Shown here: positions 6,035 to 6,359 of the stretch, piece by piece
How positions within the stretch are numbered: the first letter of the stretch is position 1
Layout of the letters: the number at the start of each line of letters is the position of its first letter
From: Burkholderiales bacterium
GTDB taxonomy: Bacteria > Pseudomonadota > Gammaproteobacteria > Burkholderiales > Burkholderiaceae_F
Direction: 5' to 3'
Length of the DNA stretch: 6,359 nt
Assembly: GCA_021298875.1 (NCBI GenBank)
Contig: JAJTHJ010000286.1
Span: 1-6,359, forward strand
Notes under the pieces: model-generated
Seen by the model: only the letters and a program-made list of their open reading frames with translations
What the model was told of the DNA's origin: nothing
The model's database searches: none
Program-made: the position numbers and the translations under genes

Positions 6035-6359
6035 GGGATCAAGCCGCACGGGCAATTAGTACCGGTTAGCTTCAGACCTTACAGCCCTTCCACACCCGGC
6101 CTATCAACGTCCTGGTCTCGGACGACCCTTAAGGGAGGTCAAGCCTCCGGGAAGACTCATCTTCAGGCAAGTTTCCCGCTTAGATGCTTTCAGCGGTTAT
6201 CTCTTCCGCACGTAGCTACCCGGCAATGCCACTGGCGTGACAACCGGTACACCAGAGGTGCGTCCACTCCGGTCCTCTCGTACTAGGAGCAGCCCCCGTC
6301 AATCTTCCAGCGCCCACGGCAGATAGGGACCAAACTGTCTCACGACGTTTTGAACCCAG
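6035..6359 (-). rRNA. rrl: 23S ribosomal RNA, 3' end (partial)
   Basis: The last ~325 nt of the large-subunit rRNA on the minus strand; the gene continues beyond the right edge. Diagnostic blocks on the minus strand are CTGGGTTCAAAACGTCGTGA at the edge, the sarcin-ricin loop AGTACGAGAGGACC (6284-6271), where elongation factors act on the ribosome, and CTAACCGGTACTAATTGCCC near the 3' end. The mature end is placed at ~6035 by counting the same ~20 nt after ACTAAT as in E. coli; GGCTTGATCCC would pair with the 23S 5' end, which is outside the window. Uncertainty at the end is a few bases. Confidence 0.96.

Overview
This window comes from a GC-rich bacterium, most likely a betaproteobacterium. 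The 5S rRNA has the betaproteobacterial CCCTTCCCATCCCGAACAGG block, and the end of the 23S rRNA agrees. This placement rests on recalled rRNA sequence, not on a database search. Every supported gene lies on the minus strand, so the window reads biologically from right to left.

Right end (about 5724-6359): the last ~325 nt of a 23S rRNA gene, a 23S-5S spacer with a strong GC hairpin, a complete 5S rRNA and an intrinsic terminator with an 11-bp stem flanked by A and T tracts. This is the distal end of an rRNA operon.

Middle right (3854-5632): a ~592-residue protein with a disordered N-terminus, about seven TPR-like repeats and a C-terminal GT-B-type glycosyltransferase-like domain, of the kind often found in bacterial protein or polysaccharide glycosylation. 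A short gap with a 13-bp inverted repeat separates it from the next gene.

Middle left (1080-3800): a ~906-residue Lhr-like DEXH helicase of the ligase-associated DNA-damage-response type, with all helicase motifs present. The loop just before motif III (SAT) carries about 55 extra residues. They are encoded by a GC-rich palindromic repeat, with a second, partial copy of one arm, that has entered the gene without breaking the frame.

Left end (1-938): the N-terminal ~312 residues of a sigma-54-type AAA+ activator, cut by the window edge. Its receiver-like domain has lost the phospho-acceptor Asp and the conserved Lys. The sigma-54-contacting GAFTGA loop reads GAYTAA and the Walker B pair is DD instead of DE.

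The three proteins do not form an obvious pathway. The helicase and the TPR/glycosyltransferase gene are co-directional with a 53-nt gap and may share a transcript. The regulator is 141 nt further on and may be separate. I see no CRISPR array, transposase or phage gene. The most unusual signals are the in-frame repeat in the helicase and the atypical activator; neither amounts to a clear new multi-gene system.
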